From Gallionella sp. (GTDB lineage Bacteria > Pseudomonadota > Gammaproteobacteria > Burkholderiales > Gallionellaceae), in contig JADGRL010000027.1 in the NCBI GenBank assembly GCA_017880865.1, positions 1 through 38,142 of the forward strand: 38,142 bases of DNA, in the 5' to 3' direction. A program made the position numbers and the translations under genes. Positions 31,686 through 38,142 of this stretch are shown piece after piece. Each line of letters starts with the position of its first letter. Positions within the stretch are counted from its first letter, which is position 1. The notes under the pieces were generated by a model. That model saw only the letters and a program-made list of their open reading frames with translations. It had not been told where the DNA came from and made no database searches.

Positions 31686-33040
31686 GAGCAGTCCGCCACC
31701 CGCAACACCAAGCCCTTCAAGTACGCGCCTTCCGGAAAACTCAGTAGCACTGGATGATCGGCGCTGGCGTGCAGGTGATGCACGATCTGCGCATCCACGT
31801 CGGCATCGAGCGCCGCACCGGCGATGATTTTCTGGAACAGGTCTTCGCTGATACCGCCGGAGCAGGAATAGGTGCAGAGCAGGCCGCCCGGCCTGAGCAG
31901 CTTGAAGCCGAGCAAGTTGATGTCCTTGTAGCCGCGTGCGGCTTTTTCTGCGAACGCCGCGGTGGGGGCGAACTTCGGTGGATCGAGAATGATCAGGTCG
32001 AACTTGCGACCTTGGTCGCGCAGCTTGCGCAGCGCCTGAAACACATCGGCCTCCTGCCATTCGGCGCGCGCAGCATCCAGACCATTAAGCGTCAAATTTT
32101 CAGCCGCGATGCGCAGCGCGTCTCCCGATGCGTCGATCGATAATACCGATGTGGCACCCCCGCGCAGCGCATACAGCGAGAAGCCGCCGGTGTAGCAAAA
32201 GCAATTTAAAACGTCACGGCCAGCGGCCAGCGTTTCGGTCAACGCGCGGTTGTCGCGCTGGTCGAGATAGAAGCCGGTCTTTTGTCCATTCGCGACATCC
32301 ACGTTGAAGCGCAGGCCGTGCTCGATCACTTCAACACTGTCGGGCAACGTGCCGCGCAGCACGCCGCAGCGCAGCTCCAGGCCTTCGAGTGCGCGAGAAT
32401 CGGAATCGGAGCGCTCAAAAATGCACACAGGCTTGCACAGTTCCTGCAGGATGTCGGCGATGGTGTCGCGCCAGCGTTCCCCCCCCGCGCTGCCGATCTG
32501 CACCACCAGCACGTCGCCGTAGCGATCGACGATCAATCCCGGCAGCCCGTCCGATTCGGCGTGGATCAGGCGCATGCCACTACTGTGCTGCACGAGGTTG
32601 GACATAGTGCGCGCCGATAGTGCATTGGAGATTTTGCTGCGAAAAAATTCCGCATCAATATTTTGTTCTTCGCGCCATGACCATACCCGCGCGGTGATTT
32701 GCGAATCCGGATTGTAGGCTGCCCAAGCGAGGAATTTTCCTTGTGTATCGCGCACCGGCAGCGTGTCGCCGCTGACAGGCGCACCATCGACGCGCTCGAC
32801 TGCGCCGGAGAATATCCACGGGTGACGACGCAGCAGGGATTTTTCGCGACCCTCATTGAGGATGATGCAAGGTTGCGCGTTAGCCGCGCCATGCACAACA
32901 CTGCGCGGCGTGGCTTCACGGGCTTCAGACGGCTTCGGGTCGCGCCGGGTTCGGTTGCGAAAATCCCGGTTGCCTTGCGACGGGCGATGCGGAGTCGAGG
33001 GCGATCTGGTTTGCTGTGATTTGGTCTTCGGGCTGGTCAT
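31682..33040 (-). CDS. rlmI: 23S rRNA m5C methyltransferase RlmI-like
   Basis: This 452-residue SAM-dependent enzyme resembles RlmI, which methylates C1962 of 23S rRNA. A PUA domain (about 57-135, IILNEGREKSLLRRHPWIFSGAV) is followed by a Rossmann methyltransferase domain with the SAM loop NCFCYTGGFSLYAL, the motif IILDPPKFA and the cysteine-bearing LLCTYSCSGG. The first 50 residues are basic, low-complexity and absent in the 396-residue E. coli enzyme, so a later start is possible, though none has a better ribosome site. It begins 8 bases after xerC and ends overlapping the globin gene. Confidence 0.88.
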   Translation of the reverse strand: MTSPKTKSQQTRSPSTPHRPSQGNRDFRNRTRRDPKPSEAREATPRSVVHGAANAQPCIILNEGREKSLLRRHPWIFSGAVERVDGAPVSGDTLPVRDTQGKFLAWAAYNPDSQITARVWSWREEQNIDAEFFRSKISNALSARTMSNLVQHSSGMRLIHAESDGLPGLIVDRYGDVLVVQIGSAGGERWRDTIADILQELCKPVCIFERSDSDSRALEGLELRCGVLRGTLPDSVEVIEHGLRFNVDVANGQKTGFYLDQRDNRALTETLAAGRDVLNCFCYTGGFSLYALRGGATSVLSIDASGDALRIAAENLTLNGLDAARAEWQEADVFQALRKLRDQGRKFDLIILDPPKFAPTAAFAEKAARGYKDINLLGFKLLRPGGLLCTYSCSGGISEDLFQKIIAGAALDADVDAQIVHHLHASADHPVLLSFPEGAYLKGLVLRVADCS

Positions 33041-33048
33041 ATATTTTC

Positions 33049-33999
33049 TTAGAGTTTTCTCTTGGCGCGCGGATGCGCCGCGTCGTAGATTTTGGTGAGG
33101 TATTGAAAATCGAGGTGGGTATAAACCTGTGTCGTGGAGATGCTGGCGTGACCAAGCATCTCCTGTACGGCGCGCAGATCACCGGAAGATTGCAGCAAAT
33201 GGGTGGCGAAAGAATGGCGCAGCAGATGCGGATGCACGTTGCTGGTAATGCCCTGTTTGATGCCCCATTGTTTCATGCGCAGCTGGACCACGCGCGGCGA
33301 GATGCGCGACCCGCGCTGGCCGACGAATAGCGCGGTCTCGTCAATTTTGGCCAGTTGATTGCGCACCGCCAGCCAGGCTTGCAGCGCGGTGATCGCAAAC
33401 TGACCTAACGGAACGATGCGCGTCTTGCTGCCTTTGCCGGTCACGCGCACCTCGCCTGAAATCAAGTCGAGTTGCATTGGGTCGAGATCGACCAGTTCGG
33501 CCAGCCGCAGTCCAGAGGAATAAAATAATTCGAATATCGCCTTGTCGCGTACCGCTTCGGTGGTGTCGGTCGGCAGGTCGACCATGCGCGTCGCCTCGTC
33601 GGGCGACAGGGCTTGCGGCAGGGTCTTCGGTGACTTCGGCGCGCGCAGTCCGACGCAGGGGTTGTCGGTCAGGCCGTGATCGCGCATCAGGTAATTAAAA
33701 AAACCGCGCCAGGCCGACAGCATGCGCGCCAGCGAGCGCCCGCCCAGCCCTTTGCTGTGCAGTTGCGCGATGTAGCGGCGGATTTGGTGAATCTTGAGAC
33801 TGTCCAGCGGCGTATCGCCGGTCAGCTCGAACAGATGCTTGAGGTCGCGTGCGTAATTTTCTGCGGTCAGTTCTGAATATTGCTTTTCGTTGCGCAGCCA
33901 CGCCAGATAGCCATTTAGAAATTTCTGATTAGGCCCTACGGCATTAATCAGGATAGGCCCTTCGACTGAGCTCAGGACAGGTGTGGCAGCATCGGTCAT
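33049..33999 (-). CDS. xerC: Tyrosine recombinase XerC
   Basis: XerC with XerD resolves chromosome dimers at dif. The 316-residue protein has the SAM-like core-binding domain (about 24-105) and the catalytic residues R165 (SGLRLAEL), K189, H258 and R261 (HLLRH), H284 (LGHASI) and Y293 (TQVYTHLD). The N terminus is longer than usual: residues 7-15 (PVLSSVEGP) are encoded by the antisense reading of the short repeat also in priA and gatB. There is no later Met before the conserved domain, so this extension is translated if the start is correct. The DUF484 gene ends 4 bases upstream. dapF-DUF484-xerC is a widely kept order. Confidence 0.94.
   Translation of the reverse strand: MTDAATPVLSSVEGPILINAVGPNQKFLNGYLAWLRNEKQYSELTAENYARDLKHLFELTGDTPLDSLKIHQIRRYIAQLHSKGLGGRSLARMLSAWRGFFNYLMRDHGLTDNPCVGLRAPKSPKTLPQALSPDEATRMVDLPTDTTEAVRDKAIFELFYSSGLRLAELVDLDPMQLDLISGEVRVTGKGSKTRIVPLGQFAITALQAWLAVRNQLAKIDETALFVGQRGSRISPRVVQLRMKQWGIKQGITSNVHPHLLRHSFATHLLQSSGDLRAVQEMLGHASISTTQVYTHLDFQYLTKIYDAAHPRAKRKL
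33959..33981. repeat. Short repeat at the N terminus of xerC
   Basis: On the plus strand CCTTCGACTGAGCTCAGGACA matches the repeat in priA and gatB apart from a central change; here CTGAGCTCAG is a 10-bp palindrome. xerC is read in the opposite direction, so the peptide is PVLSSVEG instead of PSTGSG. The repeat is therefore open in both orientations. Confidence 0.7.
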
Positions 34000-34003
34000 T
34001 GCA

Positions 34004-34630
34004 TTAATGATTTAAATACGGATGTAACGCGCTGCTCGCTGCTTCAGCGATGCGTTGCAGAAACACCGTGCCCATCTCCGGGTAGAAGCGCTGCTTGTCC
34101 TCACTGGCTAGCACCAGCAGTCCGATGGTCTCATTGCCCGCATGCAGTGGTAAATAAGCATAGGAATGCAATTGCGCGGCACGCTCGCCGAACCAGGCTG
34201 CGGTGTCGTGTGCGGCATGATGCAGGCAAACCGGTTGCGCTTGCGCATCCGCAAAGGTCAGCACTTCCGCGCTGGGCGGACTGGCCTGCCATAGATGCAA
34301 CACGGTGTGCGGTATCGCGAAAATATCATGCAATAAATGCGGGATCATTTCCTGCAACGTGGCCAAGTCGCGCGCGGCAAAAAGAGCCACGACGAATTCA
34401 TGCACCTTGTGCTGCAGCGCATCGTTATCTTGTGCGAACGTAATCATTTCGTGCAGTTTTTTTTCCAGCTCTTTGTTCTTTTCACGCAACGCGAGCAGCT
34501 GTCGTTCGCTCAACGAAATCGTGCGCCCGCCATGCGGGTGCGGCAGGCTGATGTGCGCCAGCGTCTCGATGTGCTGTTCGAAAAACTGCGGATGGTCTTG
34601 CAAATATTGTGCGACTTCTTCGTCTCTCAT
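34004..34630 (-). CDS. DUF484 family protein
   Basis: This 208-residue cytosolic protein belongs to DUF484 (E. coli YigA-like position between dapF and xerC). It opens with VAQYLQDHPQFFEQHIETLAHISLPHP, a typical family signature. A helical coiled stretch (about 40-75, REKNKELEKKLHEMITFAQ) precedes a GAF-like C-terminal domain (about 80-205). Its function is unknown. It lies 9 bases after dapF and 4 before xerC in an operon. Confidence 0.92.
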   Translation of the reverse strand: MRDEEVAQYLQDHPQFFEQHIETLAHISLPHPHGGRTISLSERQLLALREKNKELEKKLHEMITFAQDNDALQHKVHEFVVALFAARDLATLQEMIPHLLHDIFAIPHTVLHLWQASPPSAEVLTFADAQAQPVCLHHAAHDTAAWFGERAAQLHSYAYLPLHAGNETIGLLVLASEDKQRFYPEMGTVFLQRIAEAASSALHPYLNH

Positions 34631-34639
34631 CGTGACTTT

Positions 34640-35470
34640 CTATAAATTTATTTCGCCAGTAAATACGGTAATTGCCGGGCCTGTCATCAGCACAGGCTGG
34701 CTCTCGCCGTCCCACGCGATGGTCAACAAGCCGCCACGTGTGGCAACATTCACAGGACTGTCCAGCAATCCGCGCCGAATGCCGGCTACGACAGCGGCAC
34801 AAGCCCCGGTCCCGCACGACAGGGTTTCCCCCGCGCCGCGTTCGAACACGCGCAGCCTAAGCGAGTGGCGATTCATCACCTGCATGAAACCGGCATTGAC
34901 GCGTTTTGGAAAGCGCGGGTGATGTTCAATCAGCGGCCCTGATTCTTTTACCGGCGCGCTGTCGATATCTTCCACCACTTGAACCGCATGCGGATTGCCC
35001 ATCGAGACCGCGCTGATAATCAACGTTTCACCGGCGAGTTCCAGCGGCTCGCTGATCGCGCCGCTGCCGCCTTCGAATGGAAGGCGCGATGGTTCAAAAA
35101 TCGGCGCGCCCATGTTGACTGTCACGCGCCCGTCCGGTTCGAGACGCGGACTGATCAATCCACCGTGTGTTTCAACCACGATTTCACGCTTCGGAGTCAG
35201 TTTCTGGTCATGCACAAAACGCATGAAACAGCGCGCCCCATTGCCGCACTGCTCGACTTCCCCGCCATCGGCGTTGAAGATGCGATATCGAAAATCGGCC
35301 TCCTTGGCCAGGGCTTTTTCGACCAATAAAATCTGGTCGCAGCCGACGCCAAAATGTCGGTCTGCCAGCAGACGCAGCTGCTCCGGAGTGAGCTTGATGT
35401 GTTCGCGCACGCCATCCAGCACGACGAAGTCGTTGCCTGCACCGTGCATTTTGGTAAACTTCATTAACAT
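34640..35470 (-). CDS. dapF: Diaminopimelate epimerase
   Basis: DapF interconverts LL- and meso-diaminopimelate for lysine and peptidoglycan. This 276-residue enzyme has [17 protein letters not shown] at the N terminus and the two catalytic cysteines C75 ([10 protein letters not shown]) and C219 ([11 protein letters not shown]). The first ATG (35470) and the third codon ATG (35464) are both possible starts; most relatives begin as in the second. No strong ribosome site is seen. It heads the dapF-DUF484-xerC-rlmI-globin run. Confidence 0.96.
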   Translation of the reverse strand: MLMKFTKMHGAGNDFVVLDGVREHIKLTPEQLRLLADRHFGVGCDQILLVEKALAKEADFRYRIFNADGGEVEQCGNGARCFMRFVHDQKLTPKREIVVETHGGLISPRLEPDGRVTVNMGAPIFEPSRLPFEGGSGAISEPLELAGETLIISAVSMGNPHAVQVVEDIDSAPVKESGPLIEHHPRFPKRVNAGFMQVMNRHSLRLRVFERGAGETLSCGTGACAAVVAGIRRGLLDSPVNVATRGGLLTIAWDGESQPVLMTGPAITVFTGEINL

Positions 35471-35510
35471 TTGTTTTATCTAAAAATTAAAAAAATCTGG
35501 TCCATCAATC

Positions 35511-35537
35511 AATCGCCCGACGAATCTGGCTCCTACG
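35511..35537. repeat. REP-like repeat copy overlapping the tag stop
   Basis: AATCGCCCGACGAATCTGGCTCCTACG matches the complement of the left arm at 21272-21297 except for a few central bases. Its last bases include the minus-strand stop codon of tag (35533-35535). The unit lies between tag and dapF. Confidence 0.65.
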
Positions 35538-36105
35538 AAGGGCGTAATTCATCGTACCTGAAACAATTTGTCGTGTGGTCATTGACCATGCCGGTCGCCT
35601 GCATATAGGCATAGCAAATCGTGCTGCCAACAAATTTGAAACCGCGCCGTTTCAATTCACGGCTCATCGCGTCAGACTCGGGCGTGTTCGCCGGAATCTC
35701 TGCGTGGTTGCGCCACGCATCCTGTTTGGGTTTGCTCCCGACAAACTGCCAGATGAAATCAGCAAAACTGCCGAATTCATTCTGCACCGCCAGGAATCGC
35801 TGCGCGTTGACGATAGCGGCTTCTAACTTTAAACGATTGCGAACGATGCCGGGATTCTGCAGCAGCGATTCTATTTTATTTGCGTCGTAAGCCGCAATGC
35901 GCTTCGCATCGAAACAATCGAATGCTGCGCGATAATTTTCGCGTTTGCGCAAAATGGTGATCCAGCTCAAGCCCGCCTGCGCACCTTCCAGAATCAATAA
36001 TTCAAACAGGCGGTGATCGTCATGCAGCGGTATACCCCATTCCGTATCGTGATAACTTTGGTATAGCGTGTCATCGCCCGCCCAGACGCAACGCTGCTTT
36101 TTCAT
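35533..36105 (-). CDS. tag: DNA-3-methyladenine glycosylase I
   Basis: Tag excises 3-methyladenine from alkylated DNA. I set the start at the ATG at 36105 (MKKQRCVWAGDD), giving 190 residues, because relatives begin here; an in-frame ATG at 36177 would overlap the preceding gene. Zinc ligands C6, H19 (YHDTEWG), H177 and C181 (DHTTNC) match the spacing of the E. coli enzyme, and the catalytic-region E40 (LILEGAQAGLSW) is present. The last codon and TAG stop lie in a REP-like repeat, so the C terminus may have been set by that insertion. Its ribosome site is weak. Confidence 0.93.
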   Translation of the reverse strand: MKKQRCVWAGDDTLYQSYHDTEWGIPLHDDHRLFELLILEGAQAGLSWITILRKRENYRAAFDCFDAKRIAAYDANKIESLLQNPGIVRNRLKLEAAIVNAQRFLAVQNEFGSFADFIWQFVGSKPKQDAWRNHAEIPANTPESDAMSRELKRRGFKFVGSTICYAYMQATGMVNDHTTNCFRYDELRPS

Positions 36106-36145
36106 GGCACCGCGCTTATGACCGGTAAGTTTATGGCTGCTGGAT

Positions 36146-36571
36146 TCATGACGGGCGTGCGCCGAACTGTAGCGCATCGCGCCACATGCAACGATCCATC
36201 ACCACGTTGATACCGGCTTCCCTGGCGCGTTGCGCGGCGGCTTCGTGAATGACGCCATCCTGCAGCCAAAGGTTTTTAATGCCGAGCTTGATGCAGCTTT
36301 CCACGATGTCGGGGACGAATTCTGGGGTGCGAAACACATCCACGATGTCCGGCAACTCGGGCAGACTTTCCAAATCAGGGAATGCCTTCTCGCCCAATAC
36401 CTCGTCAACTTTCGGGCGCACGGGAATGATGCGATAGCCCAAACCTTGCAGACCCTGCGCGACGCGAAAACTGGGGCGTGCCTGATTCGGCGACAATCCC
36501 ACCACGGCAATGCTGCGCACGCTATGCAAAAGCTGACTAATTTTTTCTGGTTCTGGATTGATGAAAGTCAT
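36146..36571 (-). CDS. CoA-binding domain protein (YccU type)
   Basis: This 141-residue protein is a single Rossmann-like CoA-binding domain. It contains SIAVVGLSPNQARPS (about 20-34), RIIPVRP, and the C-terminal NLWLQDGVIHEAAAQRAREAG with VMDRCMWRD. I use the ATG at 36571; the frame is open 21 codons further and an upstream ATG cannot be excluded. Function is unknown beyond likely nucleotide/CoA binding. It lies upstream of tag on the same strand, separated by 40 bases. Confidence 0.85.
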   Translation of the reverse strand: MTFINPEPEKISQLLHSVRSIAVVGLSPNQARPSFRVAQGLQGLGYRIIPVRPKVDEVLGEKAFPDLESLPELPDIVDVFRTPEFVPDIVESCIKLGIKNLWLQDGVIHEAAAQRAREAGINVVMDRCMWRDALQFGARPS

Positions 36572-36679
36572 GGCATGTCGAGCAGGTAATGGTTGAAGTT
36601 GCCAAGATAGCACTTTTTCGTCAAGTCGTGACATGGACTGTCAGGTGAAAAACCGCTATGCTGCGCGACTTCACAGAAT

Positions 36680-36738
36680 GCGCCCGTAGCTCATTTGGAT
36701 AGAGTATTGGTTTCCGAAGCTTATGGTCATTCGGGCGT
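36680..36738 (+). pseudogene. T-armless partial copy of tRNA-Arg(CCG)
   Basis: The first 44 bases match the intact tRNA-Arg at 36785 with two differences (T for A in the anticodon stem and T for C at GCTTA). The sequence keeps the acceptor 5' strand GCGCCCG, the D arm and the anticodon loop TTCCGAA. The variable region and T arm (22 bases in the intact gene) are replaced by 8 bases, TGGTCATT. After that CGGGCGT follows, which can still pair with GCGCCCG (one G-U). There is no CCA. Either it is a decayed duplicate or a remnant of element insertion. Confidence 0.7.
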
Positions 36739-36784
36739 GGTAAGGTAAAATGACCTCTGGTCTCATCGCTGTTTTCTGCACAAA

Positions 36785-36861
36785 GCGCCCGTAGCTCATT
36801 TGGATAGAGTATAGGTTTCCGAAGCCTAGGGTGGTGGGTTCGAATCCCGCCGGGCGCACCA
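36785..36861 (+). tRNA. tRNA-Arg (anticodon CCG)
   Basis: A full cloverleaf can be drawn: acceptor GCGCCCG/CGGGCGC, D stem GCTC, anticodon loop TTCCGAA with CCG (reads CGG codons), and T arm with GGTTCGAATCC. The CCA end is encoded (36859-36861). It lies just before a non-coding region full of GTGAC repeats, the position expected of a tRNA used as an integration site. It shares most of its first 44 bases with a shortened copy 105 bases upstream. Confidence 0.95.
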
Positions 36862-36930
36862 AATAAGGCTTTCAGGCCAACCTGGATTTTCACAGGTAAA
36901 CTTCCAATTCAAATATTTTAGTCGGTCAGC

Positions 36931-37176
36931 GTGACTTTCGCGTCACATACGCGGAAGTGACCAATACTCATGAAATTCTGGATATCTTCCGCCGTGACCA
37001 AACCGTGACTATTCTGTGACTAAACCGTGACCAAATTTTTTGTCGAGGTCGCTTCCGCTATCTACTTTTGACTATTGGTCACCGTGACTATATTTACGAG
37101 TATTGGTCAATATGAGTAATGGTCATTCAGCTCCGCCATTTACCTTGACTGCTGGTCACCGTGACTAACCCGTGAC
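36931..37176. repeat. GTGAC repeat array in a non-coding region
   Basis: The 338-base stretch between tRNA-Arg and the Xre gene holds at least twelve GTGAC/GTCAC copies: plus at 36931, 36957, 36994, 37005, 37016, 37027, 37084, 37161 and 37172; minus at 36942, 37078 and 37155. Four of these (36994 to 37027) are spaced exactly 11 bases, giving units such as GTGACCAAACC and GTGACTAAACC. GTCACCGTGAC dyads occur at 37078 and 37155. A longer imperfect direct repeat spans 37016-37078 and 37161-37218. No protein-coding frame here is credible. It could be integrase arm sites, iterons, a partition site or regulator operators. Confidence 0.75.
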
Positions 37177-37199
37177 CAAGCTTTTTGTCGAAGACGCCC

Positions 37200-37454
37200 T
37201 CATTTTTTTTGACTATGGTTTCCCGGAATATTTTCTTCGGGGATATGTTCAACGAGCTGCTCAATCCGACATTTGAAATAACTACATAAGCGGTCAAGGA
37301 CATCCGCCGTCGGATTTTGTCCGCGATGATTGGCAATTTTCGACAGAGTTAAGCGGTGAATGCCTGTGGCGTTTGCAATCTCAATCATCGTTATGACCCG
37401 ACCCTCACGAAATTCCTTTTCGGCAATCAATTCCTTTAGTCGATATCTAAGCAT
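37200..37454 (-). CDS. Small Xre/Cro-type helix-turn-helix regulator
   Basis: This 84-residue protein is almost entirely a Cro/C1-type helix-turn-helix domain: RLKELIAEKE..., then the recognition pair IANATGIHRLTLSKIANHRG and the following TADVLDRLCSYFKCRIEQLVEH. Such short regulators are common in plasmids, phages and integrative elements. A GAG-type ribosome site is weak. The start lies 131 bases from a divergent small gene, so a shared promoter region with autoregulation is plausible. The stop abuts the GTGAC array. Codon use is AT-richer than the upstream housekeeping genes. Confidence 0.8.
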   Translation of the reverse strand: MLRYRLKELIAEKEFREGRVITMIEIANATGIHRLTLSKIANHRGQNPTADVLDRLCSYFKCRIEQLVEHIPEENIPGNHSQKK

Positions 37455-37585
37455 GTTGCACTCTTAAGTCATGTGACATGTAAGTATATCAAAAAATAAC
37501 TGGGATTTTGCTTGTGTTGTGTATAGTAAATCTAAGCGGTGCAAAAACATTGCTTGAGCAATATAAACAACATGGGAGATATAAA
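37455..37585. promoter_or_regulatory. Divergent promoter/operator region of the small regulators
   Basis: The gap between the Xre gene and the next plus-strand gene contains CATGTGACATG (37470-37480), a perfect dyad about a central G, and ATTGC-TTGA-GCAAT (37549-37562), a second short dyad. TATAGT at 37522-37527 could be a -10 box for the plus gene, but no -35 is convincing. Dyads close to the two starts would suit an autoregulated Xre protein. This is inferred from position. Confidence 0.4.
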
Positions 37586-37777
37586 ATGAACTTGACTTAT
37601 CTAACCACAGAAGGCCTATCCGAACGCATCCATTATGACCAACGGACAATCCGTGAACGCTTGAAAGACAGCGTTCTGATAGAAGGAGTGCACTATATGG
37701 CAGGGGTAAGTACTAACGCGGATGAGGTGGCGGCAGGCTCGACCAAAACAGAACTGGCGAGGGTGGAACATGAATAA
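37586..37777 (+). CDS. Small HTH-like protein, AlpA/excisionase-like N-terminal part
   Basis: The ATG at 37586 with GGGAGAT upstream opens a 63-residue protein. Its first 38 residues (LTTEGLSERIHYDQRTIRER, then LKDSVLIEGVHY) look like the small DNA-binding proteins encoded beside integrases, as far as I can recall them. In those relatives GVHY is followed by a conserved basic stretch; here it continues MAGVSTNADEVAAG instead, so the C terminus is unusual or truncated. Its last 8 bases overlap the next start (ATGAATAA). A role in element control is inferred. Confidence 0.5.
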   Translation: MNLTYLTTEGLSERIHYDQRTIRERLKDSVLIEGVHYMAGVSTNADEVAAGSTKTELARVEHE

Positions 37778-37949
37778 ATCTAATCGAAGGACTCATGTCA
37801 CTTCTGCTTTTGCGTTTTGCCATGACCCCCCGCCTCGTTGCGACATGGAATCGGCGACTTTCCGTAAATGGCACTTAATCGGAAAGTTCACAGCCGGCTA
37901 TTTGAAGGAAACTTGGGAAAATTTTCCGAAAATCAGGAGTAATATATGA
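37770..37949 (+). CDS. Hypothetical small protein
   Basis: This 59-residue frame begins at the ATG at 37770 with GAGGGTGG upstream. Its start overlaps the previous stop by 8 bases, and its stop overlaps the next start (ATGA), so it sits in a coupled run of three. I do not recognise it. The sequence has aromatic clusters (TFRKWHLIGKF, AGYLKETWENF) and no membrane segment. Operon-like overlaps are the main argument that it is real. Confidence 0.5.
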   Translation: MNKSNRRTHVTSAFAFCHDPPPRCDMESATFRKWHLIGKFTAGYLKETWENFPKIRSNI

Positions 37950-38142
37950 GCGAAGATAAATCGTTGGAACAAAATCTGTTGGCTGTTATATCTGAATTGG
38001 AAAGGCATCCAAATATCTGGAGTTCCGCATCTGTGGAAGCCGAGCCGCAAAAGTGGCTAGAGTCATGGCAGGTCTTCAAAATTGTGAAAACAAACGGTTT
38101 CGAAGATCGCTTCGGACTGCATTTTGCTGGTCGGAATTGCAG
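37946..38142 (+). CDS. Hypothetical protein, cut by the window end
   Basis: An AGGAG box 6 bases before the ATG at 37946 opens a frame that reaches the window end with at least 65 residues (MSEDKSLEQNLLAVISELER and on to KWLESWQVFKIVKTNGFEDRFGLHFAG). I do not recognise the family. It is coupled by a four-base overlap to the preceding small gene, so the three probably form one transcript. The rest, and any integrase, would lie beyond the window. Confidence 0.55.
   Translation, partial: MSEDKSLEQNLLAVISELERHPNIWSSASVEAEPQKWLESWQVFKIVKTNGFEDRFGLHFAGRNC

Noticed and set aside
31686..32060. N-terminal extension of the globin inside rlmI
   Set aside because: It is another frame of the rlmI gene; the globin fold begins at the ATG at 31685.
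36621..36893. Minus-strand open frame across the tRNA region
   Set aside because: It is the antisense reading of the tRNA-Arg and its copy, a well-known spurious frame rich in GGIRTHHPRLRKPIL-like peptide.
36931..37176. CRISPR array
   Set aside because: The repeated units are 5 to 11 bases with no regular spacers, and no cas gene is in the window.
36785..38142. Visible integrase or prophage genes
   Set aside because: None of the frames to 38142 shows tyrosine or serine recombinase motifs; xerC at 33049 is a core gene, not an element integrase.

Overview
The window looks like chromosomal DNA of a betaproteobacterium, most likely in the Nitrosomonadales/Gallionellaceae neighbourhood. This is inferred from protein flavour and gene order: dgt-gltBD-hemE-priA, argS-SPOR-dsbA-SDR, gatCAB divergent from mreBCD-mrdA-rodA-rlpA, and dapF-DUF484-xerC. 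No rRNA is present. Most of the first 36.6 kb is dense housekeeping sequence on a moderately GC-rich background.

Layout. Positions 66-8614 carry dgt, then glutamate synthase (gltB, gltD) and hemE. From 8615 to 8914 there is a short palindromic, MITE-like segment and a strong terminator. Positions 8915-14267 carry priA, a membrane-anchored one-heme c-type cytochrome, a GlcD-like FAD oxidase and a NYN/LOTUS-type RNA-binding protein. Positions 14384-16442 hold a two-component system. Positions 16687-21248 hold argS, an FtsN-like SPOR protein, a DsbA-like oxidase, a short-chain dehydrogenase and a beta-class glutathione transferase. On the minus strand, 21377-24639 is gatC-gatA-gatB. On the plus strand, 24721-31196 is the rod-shape and elongasome operon. 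On the minus strand, 31239-36571 holds CoA-binding protein, tag, dapF, DUF484, xerC, rlmI and a truncated globin. The minus genes from dapF to the globin are tightly packed.

The character changes from about 36.68 kb. A tRNA-Arg(CCG) gene is preceded by a shortened copy that keeps the acceptor, D and most of the anticodon arm but has lost the T arm. Downstream lies about 340 bp of non-coding, AT-richer DNA with twelve GTGAC/GTCAC motifs, four of them exactly 11 bp apart. Then come an Xre-type regulator (minus strand) and, divergently, three short overlapping genes, the last cut by the window end. I read this as the edge of an integrative element at the tRNA gene, with the GTGAC array as candidate integrase arm sites, iterons or operators. 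No integrase is visible, so this is inference.

A second theme is small repeats. A short motif (CCTTCGAC..CTCAGG) lies in frame inside priA, gatB and xerC. A different hairpin insert lies in frame in gltB. A REP-like repeat (GTAGGAGC..) occurs between genes at three places, once supplying the stop codon of tag. These suggest a genome seeded with short palindromic repeats that are tolerated as peptide insertions in essential proteins.
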